Assembly (NCBI RefSeq): GCF_007745175.1
Contig: NZ_CP036271.1
Coordinates: 3,174,314-3,238,313 of the forward strand
DNA from: Caulifigura coniformis
Lineage (GTDB): Bacteria; Planctomycetota; Planctomycetia; Planctomycetales; Planctomycetaceae
Direction of reading: 5' to 3'
DNA: 64,000 nt
This document shows, piece by piece, positions 36,222-45,347 of this stretch. The position numbers and the translations under genes were made by a program. The notes under the pieces are model-generated. The model saw only the letters and a program-made list of their open reading frames with translations, had not been told where the DNA came from and did no database searches. Positions within the stretch are counted from its first letter, which is position 1. Each line of letters starts with the position of its first letter.

Positions 36222-39017
36222 TTATCTCGTTCCGCCGGCGGTCTGGACGGCGGGTTCCTGGGGCTCGATGGCGCTGACGGCCAGATCGTCGATCCAGGCC
36301 TCGCCCCAGCCGCGCAGCTCGAAGACGAGCTTGAACTCTCCCGAGCTGAGGACGTCTCGATACATCTCGAATGATTGCCACTTCCCCGGCGGCGAGGCCT
36401 TCCGGAAGCGATGGGCGCCGACGGATCCTTTTAACGTGTCGTAGACGACGAGGCCGTCAGTGCTCCCCTGCAGGTCTTGCGGAAGCAGGACGCGTCCGGT
36501 CACCCGCACGAGCTGCCCGGTTCGGACGGCAACGGGCGGGGAATAGAGGGTGACGAGCGGATCGTCGACTGGCGCGGGTCTGTCGGTTGCGGGCTGCGCG
36601 GTGAGCGCCAGGCTGAAGCGTCCCTGGGCCGAACGGGTATTCAGGGCCACTCCGCCGCGGCCGGAGGGATCGGCGCGAAGGGTCCACTGTGTCTGGACGG
36701 CGTCCTGGTCTTCGAAGTCGCCCGAGCGGAGCAGGTTTTCCCCGGCCGATCGATCGCTGTTCAATCGGCGAAGCATTCGCCAGTGATCGGGCAGCGTCTG
36801 GAAGCAGATGGCGTGCGGCGACGCGACCGGGGAGGAAAGGCGCTTCACGGCGAGGTCCCAGTAGGACTTTTGCACATGCCGGGTCCAGGCCATCGCTTTC
36901 TGGGACTTGCGACGGGCTTCGTCGTAGCGTCCGCCGACGAGGTCGTCGTCGGCCGCCCGCAGATACTGGCGGGCAGTGTGGAGTGTCTGGGCGGCATCGG
37001 CCACGGGAGGAGAAAGCGGCTGCAGTTCCTGGTGGACCTTCTCGACGCGCGTCAGCTTGGCAGTCGCCAACGCGACCGAGGCAGTCGCGGCTTCTTTCGC
37101 GATGACGCTGACTTCCCGACGGAGTTCTTCAATTTTTGAGAGGTCGCTCGTCATCACGATCGCGGCATGCTGGTCGAAGTCTTTCAGCACAACTTCCAAC
37201 CCGCCGCCCACGGGCTGCTGGTCGAGTTCGATCATCTTGATGGAGGTCGTCGTCACCTCGAATGCGGTCGGGACGTCGTCGTAGCGCATCGTGATGAACC
37301 GCAGGCTCTGTTCGGTCATTGGGCCCGGCTGGAACTGGGCTCCGTCCTGGAGGCTGTCGACCAGCACGAGCAGGCCGGGCGACGCGCGGAGGATGACGGC
37401 CTGGTAGGGAGACTTCGGACCGGCTTCATCGGCCGGCGTGCTCCAGCCGGAAGCAAAGGGATTGAAGCTGACCCTGGACTTCGATTTCTGACGGGCGGGG
37501 GCTTCGCCAACCCGCACATCGGTCGGGCGAATGATCGACCCGGAAGAGAGCCAGGGCTCGAGCAGCCGGAACTCGAGGTTGAGGAGCTTGAGAATCTGCC
37601 GCCGCTCTTCCATCCCCGGAGCGTCGCTGTCGAGCGGGGTATGCGTCCAGAACCCGAACAGCTTGTATCCGGACGCGGCGGCGAGGTGCGTGCAGAGGGC
37701 GATCTGTTCGGGCTCGAAGACGGGCTCGATGTCGGTTGAGCGCCGCGTTGTGCGGATCGCTTCGGCCGTTTCCGTGGGGAGCAAAGTCGTCATTGGTCGG
37801 CCTGCCAGGGCCTGGCGGCGACGCGTCTCAAGGAATTCGGCGTAGTCGGCGGGCGAATGACTGGTGTGAATGATGTGCCGGCTGGCTCCGAGCAGCGGCA
37901 CACAACGATGGAACTCGCGGACATGTCCGGCGACGTCGCCCAGCAGCAGCCGCCGTTGGCGATCGGCATCCTGCACCATTTCGGACCAGTGCTGAACCTC
38001 ATCGAGCTTTCGCATGTCGAGACGACCGAGCATCCAGCAGTCGACGGCCGCGGACTCGGGGCCGAATGGCGGCATTGAAACCTTCTCGCGGCCGGCAGCG
38101 TCGGGAGGGGCGGGAGGCGTTGCGAAGATTCCGATCCCTTCACCGGAGAGTGCCTGCATGACCGATTGTTCGGTGGCGTCTTCGATCCAGGCGGCATTGA
38201 AACAGAGTTCGCGCAGGATCGTCGCGGGCTCTCCCTGGTAGGTGACGAATCGGGGAGTGACCGGCTGGCCGTCCGACAGCAGTCGATTATCTGCCCAGGA
38301 GAGCCTGGCTGTGCGCGGGGGGGCGCTGGCGGCCGCCTGCTCGACGTCTGTGGGCGCCACGATCGGACCGATCGCGAGATCGTCCCAGTGCACATCGCTT
38401 TCGCCGATACCGGTCGGAACCAGCAGGACGACCTGATCGACATAGGGATCGCGAAAATCGATGGTGCGCGTGTCGACGCGGCGCCCGAGTCGTCCGCGAT
38501 GCAGCGTCTGCACGCGGGAAATCTCGTCGCGCGTGACGGTCACCGTCAGTTCCTGGAAGCGGTCGCTCCCCTCTGCAGGGGCTCCCTGGATCAGGGCGAA
38601 GAGGGGACGTCCCGTTTCCGGATCGATCTGGTGCGGAAAGGTGATTCCGAGGCCGAGGGTCGACCCTTTGATGCGATATCGGACCCACAGCGACGCCTTC
38701 AAGTCTTCCAGCGCCTGAGCTGGCGGCGTGGCGCGGAAGATTGCGATTCGCCCTCCGACGTTCCGGGAGCGGACCACCAGTTCTTCGGCATCCTTGCCGT
38801 CATGGAACAGGCGGTTCTGCCGCCGATGCCGGACGAGATCGGCGTCAGCTTCGCGGAGTTCAATTCCCCAGGAAACGTTGGCTCCTTCGGCCGGATCGCG
38901 GAAGATTTCCTCGGATCGGGCAGCCGTGGCGCCGGCGAGAATGAAGGCGCAGACCAGCCACGTCACCAGTCGCGGTGGGCGAGCGAAGAGTCGTTGATCG
39001 GCGGCTGTTCCATCCAT
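36222..39017 (-). CDS. Large secreted protein of unknown function
   Basis: 931 residues with a signal peptide (LVTWLVCAFILAGATAARSE). Residues about 40-230 and about 790-920 look like two carbohydrate-binding-type beta-sandwiches (LKASLWVRYRIKGSTLGLG; VAVRTGQLVRVTGRVLLP). The middle has a helical part (about 590-720, many Ala/Leu/Arg) and a region (AASGYKLFGFWTHTPLDSD) that could be a degenerate TIM-barrel. Planctomycetes carry many such giant proteins. No catalytic motif could be assigned; possibly an inactive glycosidase-like protein at the cell surface. Confidence 0.75.
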   Translation of the reverse strand: MDGTAADQRLFARPPRLVTWLVCAFILAGATAARSEEIFRDPAEGANVSWGIELREADADLVRHRRQNRLFHDGKDAEELVVRSRNVGGRIAIFRATPPAQALEDLKASLWVRYRIKGSTLGLGITFPHQIDPETGRPLFALIQGAPAEGSDRFQELTVTVTRDEISRVQTLHRGRLGRRVDTRTIDFRDPYVDQVVLLVPTGIGESDVHWDDLAIGPIVAPTDVEQAAASAPPRTARLSWADNRLLSDGQPVTPRFVTYQGEPATILRELCFNAAWIEDATEQSVMQALSGEGIGIFATPPAPPDAAGREKVSMPPFGPESAAVDCWMLGRLDMRKLDEVQHWSEMVQDADRQRRLLLGDVAGHVREFHRCVPLLGASRHIIHTSHSPADYAEFLETRRRQALAGRPMTTLLPTETAEAIRTTRRSTDIEPVFEPEQIALCTHLAAASGYKLFGFWTHTPLDSDAPGMEERRQILKLLNLEFRLLEPWLSSGSIIRPTDVRVGEAPARQKSKSRVSFNPFASGWSTPADEAGPKSPYQAVILRASPGLLVLVDSLQDGAQFQPGPMTEQSLRFITMRYDDVPTAFEVTTTSIKMIELDQQPVGGGLEVVLKDFDQHAAIVMTSDLSKIEELRREVSVIAKEAATASVALATAKLTRVEKVHQELQPLSPPVADAAQTLHTARQYLRAADDDLVGGRYDEARRKSQKAMAWTRHVQKSYWDLAVKRLSSPVASPHAICFQTLPDHWRMLRRLNSDRSAGENLLRSGDFEDQDAVQTQWTLRADPSGRGGVALNTRSAQGRFSLALTAQPATDRPAPVDDPLVTLYSPPVAVRTGQLVRVTGRVLLPQDLQGSTDGLVVYDTLKGSVGAHRFRKASPPGKWQSFEMYRDVLSSGEFKLVFELRGWGEAWIDDLAVSAIEPQEPAVQTAGGTR

Positions 39018-39378
39018 GGAACTGGCAAGGTCAACGCCGCTCGCCGGCGTTGCGCACGTCTCTCGATCTGAGGATTGCGACTGCAGCCAAAGGGAAACTG
39101 GTCGATTGGCTCAACTTTGCGCGGGGCCCGTCTGCCGCGCGCCTGCCGCGGCGCACTTTCCTGATGCGCTTTTGGCAAGGTCTGATCTTAACACGACTTG
39201 CAGCGATCGGCCAAGGCGAAGGTGTGTGGCGTTTTGGCCACGCGGGCGCGGGAAGCGGAGAGTGCGATCTGGCGTTAAGGAGTTGCCATACAAAACGTTA
39301 CTGCGACGAGTTGCGTTCGGTCCAAATGGAGCGCAGAATCGGTCGTAACGATTTTCTTCCACGTTTCCAAATGGCAAC
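39018..39378. other. Intergenic region between divergent genes
   Basis: About 360 bp without a supported gene. The segment next to the plus-strand gene (39280-39378) is richer in A and T, with candidate promoter elements, but no consensus is clear enough to name. No repeats are seen. Confidence 0.4.
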
Positions 39379-39681
39379 ATGATCACTCCCGAGCAGCTCC
39401 CCGCCGCCGCCCGCCCGGAACTTCCCCGTGAAGTCATCGATCTCGGGAAAGCGATTGCTGCGCTGCCACCGGAAGTCGCCAAGGACGTCGAAGCGGCTTA
39501 CGTTCAGGTGGTCGACTGTGTCCATCGCCGTCGGCGGCTGCTCGCCCTCGTTCAGGAAGCCCTCGCGGAACTCCGGCTCGACATCAAGTACCTGATGTTC
39601 GACCTGGATGCGACCCGCAAGGAGCGTGACGTGCTTCGCGCCCAGCTCGATGAATACGAGCGTCCGGAAGCCGGATTCTGA
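39379..39681 (+). CDS. Small coiled-coil protein of unknown function
   Basis: 100 residues, almost wholly helical: an early LPREVIDLGKAIAALPPEVA, a basic patch (HRRRRLLALVQEAL) and a C-terminal coiled coil (DATRKERDVLRAQLDEYERP). It has no membrane segment or signal. I do not recognise the family. It stands about 120 bp upstream of a DUF1080 gene on the same strand. Confidence 0.7.
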   Translation: MITPEQLPAAARPELPREVIDLGKAIAALPPEVAKDVEAAYVQVVDCVHRRRRLLALVQEALAELRLDIKYLMFDLDATRKERDVLRAQLDEYERPEAGF

Positions 39682-39803
39682 TCCCGGCCACCGGCGGTCG
39701 AGAACTTCCTCCCGCAAATGACTTCGGGCGCCCCGCCCGGTTCGTTTCCTCTCCTCAATGCGACCATCGGCCTTCGGGCCGGACGGTTCCTGCCGGATTG
39801 CCC

Positions 39804-40541
39804 ATGCGCCTTTTCCTGTTCACTGCAGCGGTGTTGTTTGCGTGGTTTGGGATGCAGATGCTCGTTCGCGCGGACGACCCTGCGCCGAAGCGCGCGTTCA
39901 TCGACGGGACCGGACCGGGGTGGGTTACGCTCACGGGCGATGACTTCATGAAGGTCAACGGCGACGACGACACCTGGAAATGGGACGGCGCCCACGTGGT
40001 TGGCACCGGCAAGCCGATCGGAGTGTGTCGCTCGAAGAAGCAGTACACGAACTTCGAGTGGGTCGCCGAATGGAAGCACAATGAGTCGGGGGGCAACTCG
40101 GGGTTCTTTGCCTGGACCCCTCCGAGCGTCCTCGAGAACCTGCCGCCGGGCAAGCTGCCCGGCGGGGGAATCGAAGTGCAGATTCTCGACCACGGCTACG
40201 TCCAGAAATGGGAGAAGTCGAGCGGTAAAAAATGGGAGGACGGAAAGAGTTTCTTCACGACGAACGGCGACATCTTCGCCGTCGGCTCGTCGAAGATGAA
40301 TCCCTTCGAGCCGCTGTCACCCGGCGGTCACCGCAGTTTTCCCCGCAAGAACCTGAGCAAGGGGGTCGGCGAGTGGAACCACTACTACGTCCGCGCGATC
40401 AACGGCGAGCTACGCCTGTGGGTGAACGGTGAAGAAGTGTCTGGCGGCAAGAATTGCGAGCCGCGGACCGGTTACCTGTGCCTGGAGCAGGAAGGGGCTC
40501 CGATCGAGTTCAGGAACATCCGGGTGCGCGAACTGCCGTAG
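39804..40541 (+). CDS. Secreted DUF1080 protein, copy 2
   Basis: 245 residues from the ATG at 39804; a TTG six bases upstream is also in frame. The signal peptide is MRLFLFTAAVLFAWFGMQML. The jelly-roll motifs FEWVAEWKHNESGGNSGFFA and GGGIEVQILDHGYVQK are those of the DUF1080/3-keto-disaccharide hydrolase family, and the C-terminal IEFRNIRVRELP is the usual ending. It is clearly divergent from copy 1 (12929-13741), so it is not a recent duplicate. Role in cleaving oxidised sugars is a family inference. Confidence 0.92.
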   Translation: MRLFLFTAAVLFAWFGMQMLVRADDPAPKRAFIDGTGPGWVTLTGDDFMKVNGDDDTWKWDGAHVVGTGKPIGVCRSKKQYTNFEWVAEWKHNESGGNSGFFAWTPPSVLENLPPGKLPGGGIEVQILDHGYVQKWEKSSGKKWEDGKSFFTTNGDIFAVGSSKMNPFEPLSPGGHRSFPRKNLSKGVGEWNHYYVRAINGELRLWVNGEEVSGGKNCEPRTGYLCLEQEGAPIEFRNIRVRELP

Positions 40542-40577
40542 AAGCGGAAGTTCGCCCGGAAGCCATTGCTGCGTTGG

Positions 40578-40618
40578 CGACGCTGCCAGCGTCGCGGCCG
40601 ACGCAAGCTGCGTCGGCC
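40578..40618. terminator. Two adjacent hairpins between convergent genes
   Basis: CGACGCT/AGCGTCG (40578-40594) and GGCCGACGCA/TGCGTCGGCC (40596-40618) form two perfect stems back to back in the gap between convergent stops. Neither has a clean T-run, so they may act as a bidirectional stop for both genes. Confidence 0.6.
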
Positions 40619-40651
40619 ACGAGTGTGCCGGTCAACTTGTGTCTGGTTGAT

Positions 40652-41695
40652 TTACACCGCGATCGTCACGCCCAGGCGACCCGCGGTCTCGTTAATCAGC
40701 CGCCACGTTTCATCCGGAATGGCGACGCCCGCTTCTTCCCGCTGCTGACGCCTGCGCAGTTCGATTTCGCCTGGCAGCAGAATCTCGGTGCATCCGGGCG
40801 TGAGCCGGCAGTCCTTGAGATAGGCGACGTACTTCTCCATCCACGCGTCGTATTCGCTGCGAGGCAGGAACCGCTCGATCTCGAGCAGGTGCAGCCAGAC
40901 TCCGTTCGATCCGCGGGGAAGGTCGTTCCGGCCGATGCCGCTGTTGGACAGGATTCCGCAGAGGATGTCGATCATCACGGCCAGCCCGAAGCCCTTGTGT
41001 CCCATGCTTCCGCCGAGGGGGAGGATCGAGCCGTAGGGCTTGTTGTAGTAGTCGGCCGGGTTGATGGAGGGATTGCCGTGGCCGTCGATCATCAGTCCTT
41101 CGCCGACGGTTTCGCCCTTCTGGAAGGCGACGCGCAGCTTCCCTTCGGCCGTCGCGCTGGTCGTCATATCGAGCACCACCGCGGCGCCGCCCCACGGGGC
41201 CGCCAAGCAGATGGGGTTTGTTCCCAGCTTGCGGTCGATCCCGCCGAACGGAGCGACTCCGCCGGGGCCGGGGGAGTTCACGGCCATCATCGCCAGGAAG
41301 CCGGCCTTCGCCGCCGTCTCGGTGTATGACCCCAGGCGGCCGACATGGTTGCAGTTGCGGATCATGACGGTTGCCGAGCCGGTCGCCTTTGCCTTGGCGA
41401 GCGCGCTGTCGAGGGCCGCCTTGGCGGCGACCTGCCCGAGATTGAAATGGGCGTCGAACACGGCGGTGCTGGCGTCGTCGCGGACGAGTTCGATCGGCGA
41501 GCCGGGCTTCACGAAGTTGGCCTGGATCATCTCGACGTACTGCACGAGCCGCATGACTCCGTGGCTGTCATGCCCGACGAGGTTGGCTTCGGCGAGCTCT
41601 TCGGCGACGACGAGTGCGTCTGCCGCGGGAACGCCAGCAGCGGTCAGAACGGTTTTTCCAAGTTCAACGAGTTGTGAAGCTTTGAGGTTGGGCAT
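40652..41695 (-). CDS. Malate/L-lactate dehydrogenase family oxidoreductase
   Basis: 347 residues from the ATG at 41695; the frame continues upstream to 41827 without likeness. The family (MdcH/YlbC-like, unrelated to classical MDH) uses NAD(P) to reduce 2-oxo acids or imines. The signature LVGHDSHGVMRL (His42, His45), ATVMIRNCNHVGRLGSYTE, the substrate block GTNPICLAAPWGGA and GGSMGHKGFGLA are all present. The substrate (malate, lactate, ureidoglycolate or 2,3-diketogulonate in relatives) cannot be told. Cytoplasmic. Confidence 0.93.
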   Translation of the reverse strand: MPNLKASQLVELGKTVLTAAGVPAADALVVAEELAEANLVGHDSHGVMRLVQYVEMIQANFVKPGSPIELVRDDASTAVFDAHFNLGQVAAKAALDSALAKAKATGSATVMIRNCNHVGRLGSYTETAAKAGFLAMMAVNSPGPGGVAPFGGIDRKLGTNPICLAAPWGGAAVVLDMTTSATAEGKLRVAFQKGETVGEGLMIDGHGNPSINPADYYNKPYGSILPLGGSMGHKGFGLAVMIDILCGILSNSGIGRNDLPRGSNGVWLHLLEIERFLPRSEYDAWMEKYVAYLKDCRLTPGCTEILLPGEIELRRRQQREEAGVAIPDETWRLINETAGRLGVTIAV

Positions 41696-42025
41696 GACTG
41701 TCAATGAGGCTGATGAGCGGACCGGCAAAACGATAGTGAGATCGTCGCACATCGAATAGCCGGAGTCCGCTCGGACATTCGTCCGTCCGCGGCACTGGCA
41801 ATCGCTCAAGCCGATCGCGGCGGACAACCGAACCGATGCAGCAGGCAGCGATTGCCGGACGGCCGAGGCCGCAATGCGTCAAGGACCACTCGACGCGCGG
41901 TGCGGCCGTGACGTGCTTGCGACTCGGGAGCCGTGGCCGCGTGTTTGACCCTCCTGTTTCGCCGCCGTAGCATCATTCTTCTCGCTGCGTTCCCGCCTCA
42001 AAACCTCCCTCCATCGGAGACCTCG
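41696..42025. other. Intergenic region between divergent genes
   Basis: About 330 bp carrying the promoters of the dehydrogenase and of the TAT-exported oxidoreductase. The antisense-looking frames here have no protein-like features. No repeat or strong hairpin was seen. Confidence 0.4.
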
Positions 42026-43513
42026 ATGTCGCTCAATCGTCGACATTTTCTGCAGCACGCGGCGTTCGGCGTGACGGCCGCTGCCTCTCTCGGCAAAACG
42101 GAATGGGTTGTCGGCGCCCAGACGCCCGCCAGCAAGAGCCCGAACGAGAAAATCAGCGTTGCGTTCATTGGCGTGAACGGCCGTGGACAGGATCACATCA
42201 AAGGGCTTGCAGGCCGCAGCGACATCGAAGTGTTGTACGTCTGCGACGCGGATGAGGAAGTGGGGCAGGCTCGGGCCGCGGGCATCGCCAAGACAACGGG
42301 TGGCAAACCGCCCCAGGTTGTCAAAGATATGCGGAAAGTGTTTGACGATCCGGCTGTCCATGCGATTACGACGGCGACTCCCAACCACTGGCACTCGCTG
42401 ACTGCGATCTGGGCGATGCAGGCGGGCAAGGACGTGTACGTCGAGAAGCCGGTGTCTCACAACGTGTGGGAAGGGCGGCAGGCGGTGAACGCCTCGCGCA
42501 AGTACGGCCGGATCTGCCAGACCGGCACGCAGAGCCGTTCGAGCCCGAGCCTGGCCGAAGCGGTGAAGTTCGTGCGAGAAGGGAATCTGGGCGCGATCCA
42601 GTATGCCATCGGCACGTGCTACAAGCCTCGGAAGAGCATCGGCAAGCTCGACAAGCCGCTCGAGATTCCGAAAGAGATCGATTACGACCTGTGGTGCGGC
42701 CCGGCGGCGAAGGTCGATCTCTATCGCCCCAAACTGCACTACGACTGGCACTGGGACTACAACACGGGCAACGGCGACCTGGGGAACCAGGGGATCCACC
42801 AGATGGACATCGCCCGCTGGTTCCTGGGCGAGATGGGACTGTCTCCGGAAATCATCAGCTTCGGCGGCCGGCTTGGGTATGTCGACGCCGGCGACACGCC
42901 GAACACGCAGGTCATCCTGCACAACTACGCGAAGGCCCCGTTGATCTTCGAAGTCCGCGGACTACCCAAGTCCAAGGAATTCCAGGAAAAGGGCTGGGGC
43001 GAGAACATGGACAAGTATCGTGGCTCCGGGGTGGGCGTGATTGTCCAGTGTGAAAAGGGGTACGTGGTGGTCCCGAGCTACACGAACGTGACCGCCTATT
43101 CGCCGGATGGCAAGGAGATCAAGTCGTGGAAGGGGGGAGCCGACCACTACGAGAACTTCCTGAAGGCGATGCGCTCCCGGAAGATCGAAGACCTCAACGC
43201 CGACATTCTCGAGGGGCATCTTTCGAGCGCCCTCTGCCACACCGGAAATGTGTCGTACCAGCTCGGGAAAAAGACGACGCCGCACGAAATCGCCCAGAGC
43301 ATCAAGGGGAACGAATTGCTGGCCAATTCGTTCGAGCGAATGGTCGAGCACCTCGCGGCCAACGGCGTGCCGGTCGATCAGCCGATCATGACTCGCGGTG
43401 AACAGCTGCACATGGACGGCAAGGCCGAGAAGTTCCTCGGCAACGAAGCGGCCAGCCAGCGGCTGTCGCGTGAATACCGGAAGCCGTACGTTGTGCCGGA
43501 AATCACGGTCTGA
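42026..43513 (+). CDS. TAT-exported Gfo/Idh/MocA oxidoreductase
   Basis: 495 residues from the ATG at 42026, with GGAGA five bases upstream. The twin-arginine signal MSLNRRHFLQHAAFG (Arg5-Arg6) precedes a Rossmann domain (SVAFIGVNGRGQDHIKG) and the conserved EKPVSHN at 140-146, where Lys141 is the expected catalytic residue. The C-terminal half has WHWDYNTGNGDLGNQGIHQM, a His/Asp-rich substrate block. Such enzymes pair with DUF1080 hydrolases: one makes a keto-sugar, the other cleaves it. A DUF1080 gene lies 1.5 kb upstream. Confidence 0.95.
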   Translation: MSLNRRHFLQHAAFGVTAAASLGKTEWVVGAQTPASKSPNEKISVAFIGVNGRGQDHIKGLAGRSDIEVLYVCDADEEVGQARAAGIAKTTGGKPPQVVKDMRKVFDDPAVHAITTATPNHWHSLTAIWAMQAGKDVYVEKPVSHNVWEGRQAVNASRKYGRICQTGTQSRSSPSLAEAVKFVREGNLGAIQYAIGTCYKPRKSIGKLDKPLEIPKEIDYDLWCGPAAKVDLYRPKLHYDWHWDYNTGNGDLGNQGIHQMDIARWFLGEMGLSPEIISFGGRLGYVDAGDTPNTQVILHNYAKAPLIFEVRGLPKSKEFQEKGWGENMDKYRGSGVGVIVQCEKGYVVVPSYTNVTAYSPDGKEIKSWKGGADHYENFLKAMRSRKIEDLNADILEGHLSSALCHTGNVSYQLGKKTTPHEIAQSIKGNELLANSFERMVEHLAANGVPVDQPIMTRGEQLHMDGKAEKFLGNEAASQRLSREYRKPYVVPEITV

Positions 43514-43538
43514 TTCGGCGCCCGAACGCTGAGAATTC

Positions 43539-43570
43539 CAAAGCCCGGTCGCTGTGGCGGCCGGGCTTTG
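43539..43570 (+). terminator. Rho-independent terminator
   Basis: CAAAGCCCGG (43539-43548) pairs with CCGGGCTTTG (43561-43570) around a 12-base loop, 26 bp after the oxidoreductase stop; only a short T stretch is present. It is the last clear chromosomal signal before the tRNA-Phe gene. Confidence 0.8.
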
Positions 43571-43723
43571 TGCGTATTTGGCCGATTTTGCTCAATCCAT
43601 GAGGTTCGGGAGGGCGATTTCGGTGCGAACCTGAGGGAAGTGGCCGCGGTCTCGTTGACGCCGCCCGCTGGCCTCTTAAACTACCGTGCTCGCGACGTTT
43701 GGGATCTCCCGCGGCCGCGAATG

Positions 43724-43796
43724 GGACAGATAGCTCAGCAGGTAGAGCACAGGACTGAAAATCCTGGTGTCGCCGGTTCGATTCCGGCTCTGTCCA
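43724..43796 (+). tRNA. tRNA-Phe (GAA)
   Basis: 73 bases fold as a standard cloverleaf: acceptor GGACAGA with TCTGTCC and discriminator A, D-arm GCTC/GAGC, anticodon stem CAGGA/TCCTG with loop CTGAAAA giving anticodon GAA at 43757-43759, and T-arm GCCGG/CCGGC with loop TTCGATT. The CCA end is not encoded. It is the likely integration target of the element that follows. Confidence 0.97.
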
Positions 43797-43860
43797 CTCA
43801 GCGGATCCACGCCAGGGGGAACCTCTCCCCCGGGTCCGCTGTTCTGGATGGAGCGGACCC

Positions 43861-44454
43861 ATGGTCCTTCAGAACTGGCTCGGATCTCTCGCCTTTCTAG
43901 TGCTTTTCTTAGCGTCACCGCTTGTGGCGCATGCTCAGCCAGCAGCGAGCACAAAGCCCAGCACGGCGGTCCAGGCGTTGCTCCGGCAGTCCCAGCTCGA
44001 GACCCGCGCCCGCGTGCAGTCGGCACAAGCCGCCGTGCGAGCCACGAAGGGGCCTGCGAAGAAGGCGCTCGCCGAGCAGTTGTCGCAGCTGCAGAAAAAA
44101 CAGGCCATCGTCGTTGCCGAGATGAATAGCAAGGAGCTGGGCGTCGGCTCACTTGGCGGCCTGTCGAAAGCTGGTGTCTTCCAGGTTATCGATAAGAACA
44201 ACGTGCTGATCGACTGGCTCGATCGAGACGTGCCTGGCGGGCAGAAGGAAACGTTCTGGCTCCGCGGTGTCGATACCGCGTCGATGGCAAACGGCAAGGA
44301 GGTCGAGCTCCAGGGCTGTTTCCACATCGCCGAGACAACGACCTACCGCAACGTCGGCGGTGGAACGAAGACGATTTTCGTGATCGAGCCTTTCGATCTC
44401 TCGCCCTACGTCGGTGAAAAGACCGTCGTGCTCTCCAAGTGGCGGGTGGACTGA
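43861..44454 (+). CDS. Exported protein with coiled coil, unknown function
   Basis: 197 residues. A signal peptide (MVLQNWLGSLAFLVLFLASP, cut near AHAQ) is followed by an Ala/Gln/Lys-rich coiled coil (about 30-90) and a C-terminal beta-rich part (KNNVLIDWLDRDVPGGQKE, ending VVLSKWRVD). The end resembles small OB- or SH3-like barrels. The family is unknown. It lies between tRNA-Phe and the regulator, one base before the next start, so it may belong to the host or to the element. Confidence 0.7.
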   Translation: MVLQNWLGSLAFLVLFLASPLVAHAQPAASTKPSTAVQALLRQSQLETRARVQSAQAAVRATKGPAKKALAEQLSQLQKKQAIVVAEMNSKELGVGSLGGLSKAGVFQVIDKNNVLIDWLDRDVPGGQKETFWLRGVDTASMANGKEVELQGCFHIAETTTYRNVGGGTKTIFVIEPFDLSPYVGEKTVVLSKWRVD

Positions 44455-44455
44455 A

Positions 44456-44914
44456 ATGAGAACAGCGATGGTCCTGCAGCAACGCTTCCAAACCAATGTC
44501 GCCTCGCTTATCGCCGGACTCGGCTGGACGCAGGCCGAGCTGGCTCGCCAGATCGGCGTCAGCCGTTCGCTGGTGCACACCTACATGAGTGGCGACAGCT
44601 CACCCGGACTTGAGGTTGTTCAGAGATTTGCTGACGCCCTCGGCGTTGACCCAGCTCGGCTGCTTAGTGAGAGTGGTGTTGAAAAGTCAAGCGGCGACGA
44701 TAAGGTTGCTGCTATGGAAGAGTTGCTCACAGTCACGGAAGCTGCTCAGCTCGCGAAGCTGAGCAGGGCTGAAATTAACCGCAAGGTCGCGGTTGGAATT
44801 CTGCCGGCGGTGAGGCGATCCTCCGGGTGGTGGATTTCGCGAGAAGCAGTTCTCAAGCTGATTGATGCGCCACGGAAACGTGGTCGCCCTAGAAAATCTC
44901 AGCAAGTGTCTTGA
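44456..44914 (+). CDS. Regulator with XRE HTH, second HTH and AT-hook
   Basis: 152 residues from the ATG at 44456, one base after the preceding stop. Residues about 20-66 form an XRE/lambda-repressor-type HTH (GWTQAELARQIGVSRSLVHT). Residues about 88-136 form a MerR/excisionase-type HTH (LTVTEAAQLAKLSRAEINRK, then GWWISREAVLKLID). The tail PRKRGRPRKSQQ (139-150) contains the AT-hook core GRP flanked by basic residues. Candidate repressor or recombination-directionality factor of the element, located beside the recombinase. The three-module combination is unusual. Confidence 0.88.
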   Translation: MRTAMVLQQRFQTNVASLIAGLGWTQAELARQIGVSRSLVHTYMSGDSSPGLEVVQRFADALGVDPARLLSESGVEKSSGDDKVAAMEELLTVTEAAQLAKLSRAEINRKVAVGILPAVRRSSGWWISREAVLKLIDAPRKRGRPRKSQQVS

Positions 44915-45347
44915 TTTAATTTGAGCCGGGCTTATCCTCGCCGACGTTGCTTCTCCCATTGGGTGAAGTAACCGGCGTCTCTCATGTCCCCGCCAGCGTG
45001 GCGAGGGCCTGTCGCGAGCGCTGATTCCGACAGCCTGACACAGGGGAGCGGAGTTTCTCTGATTTGCCCGATCCGCACCTGCCGGATCACAACCGCGATC
45101 GTCATCGCACGATTTGCTGGATGCGACAAAAACTCATAAGGCGAGCGCCTGTGATGAATTCCGCTACAGCAATCTGCAGCGCTGGCAGACTTCGGTGGGC
45201 AACGAATTGAGTAGCGCCCAGGATTCGTGCTCCTGTGCGCACCAGTTTGTTTCCTAGGACCGAGTCGAGGATCCGGAGGAGTACGCAGGGCAAGCCCGTT
45301 GACGGAGTCTGCAAGGGAAAGACACCGGGCGCAACTCAGAGGACCGA
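44915..45347. other. Intergenic region before the recombinase
   Basis: About 430 bp; no frame here has protein-like composition. The stretch should contain the recombinase promoter and possibly recombinase binding sites. I see no clear direct repeats or strong hairpin. Confidence 0.45.

Noticed and set aside
35764-36381. 205-codon minus-strand frame covering the tiny basic gene
   Set aside because: It crosses a terminator stem and the lysine-repeat gene; its hydrophobic run is the antisense of AAG-rich codons.
44932-45314. Two short minus-strand frames before the recombinase
   Set aside because: No ribosome site, no recognisable features; left as intergenic.
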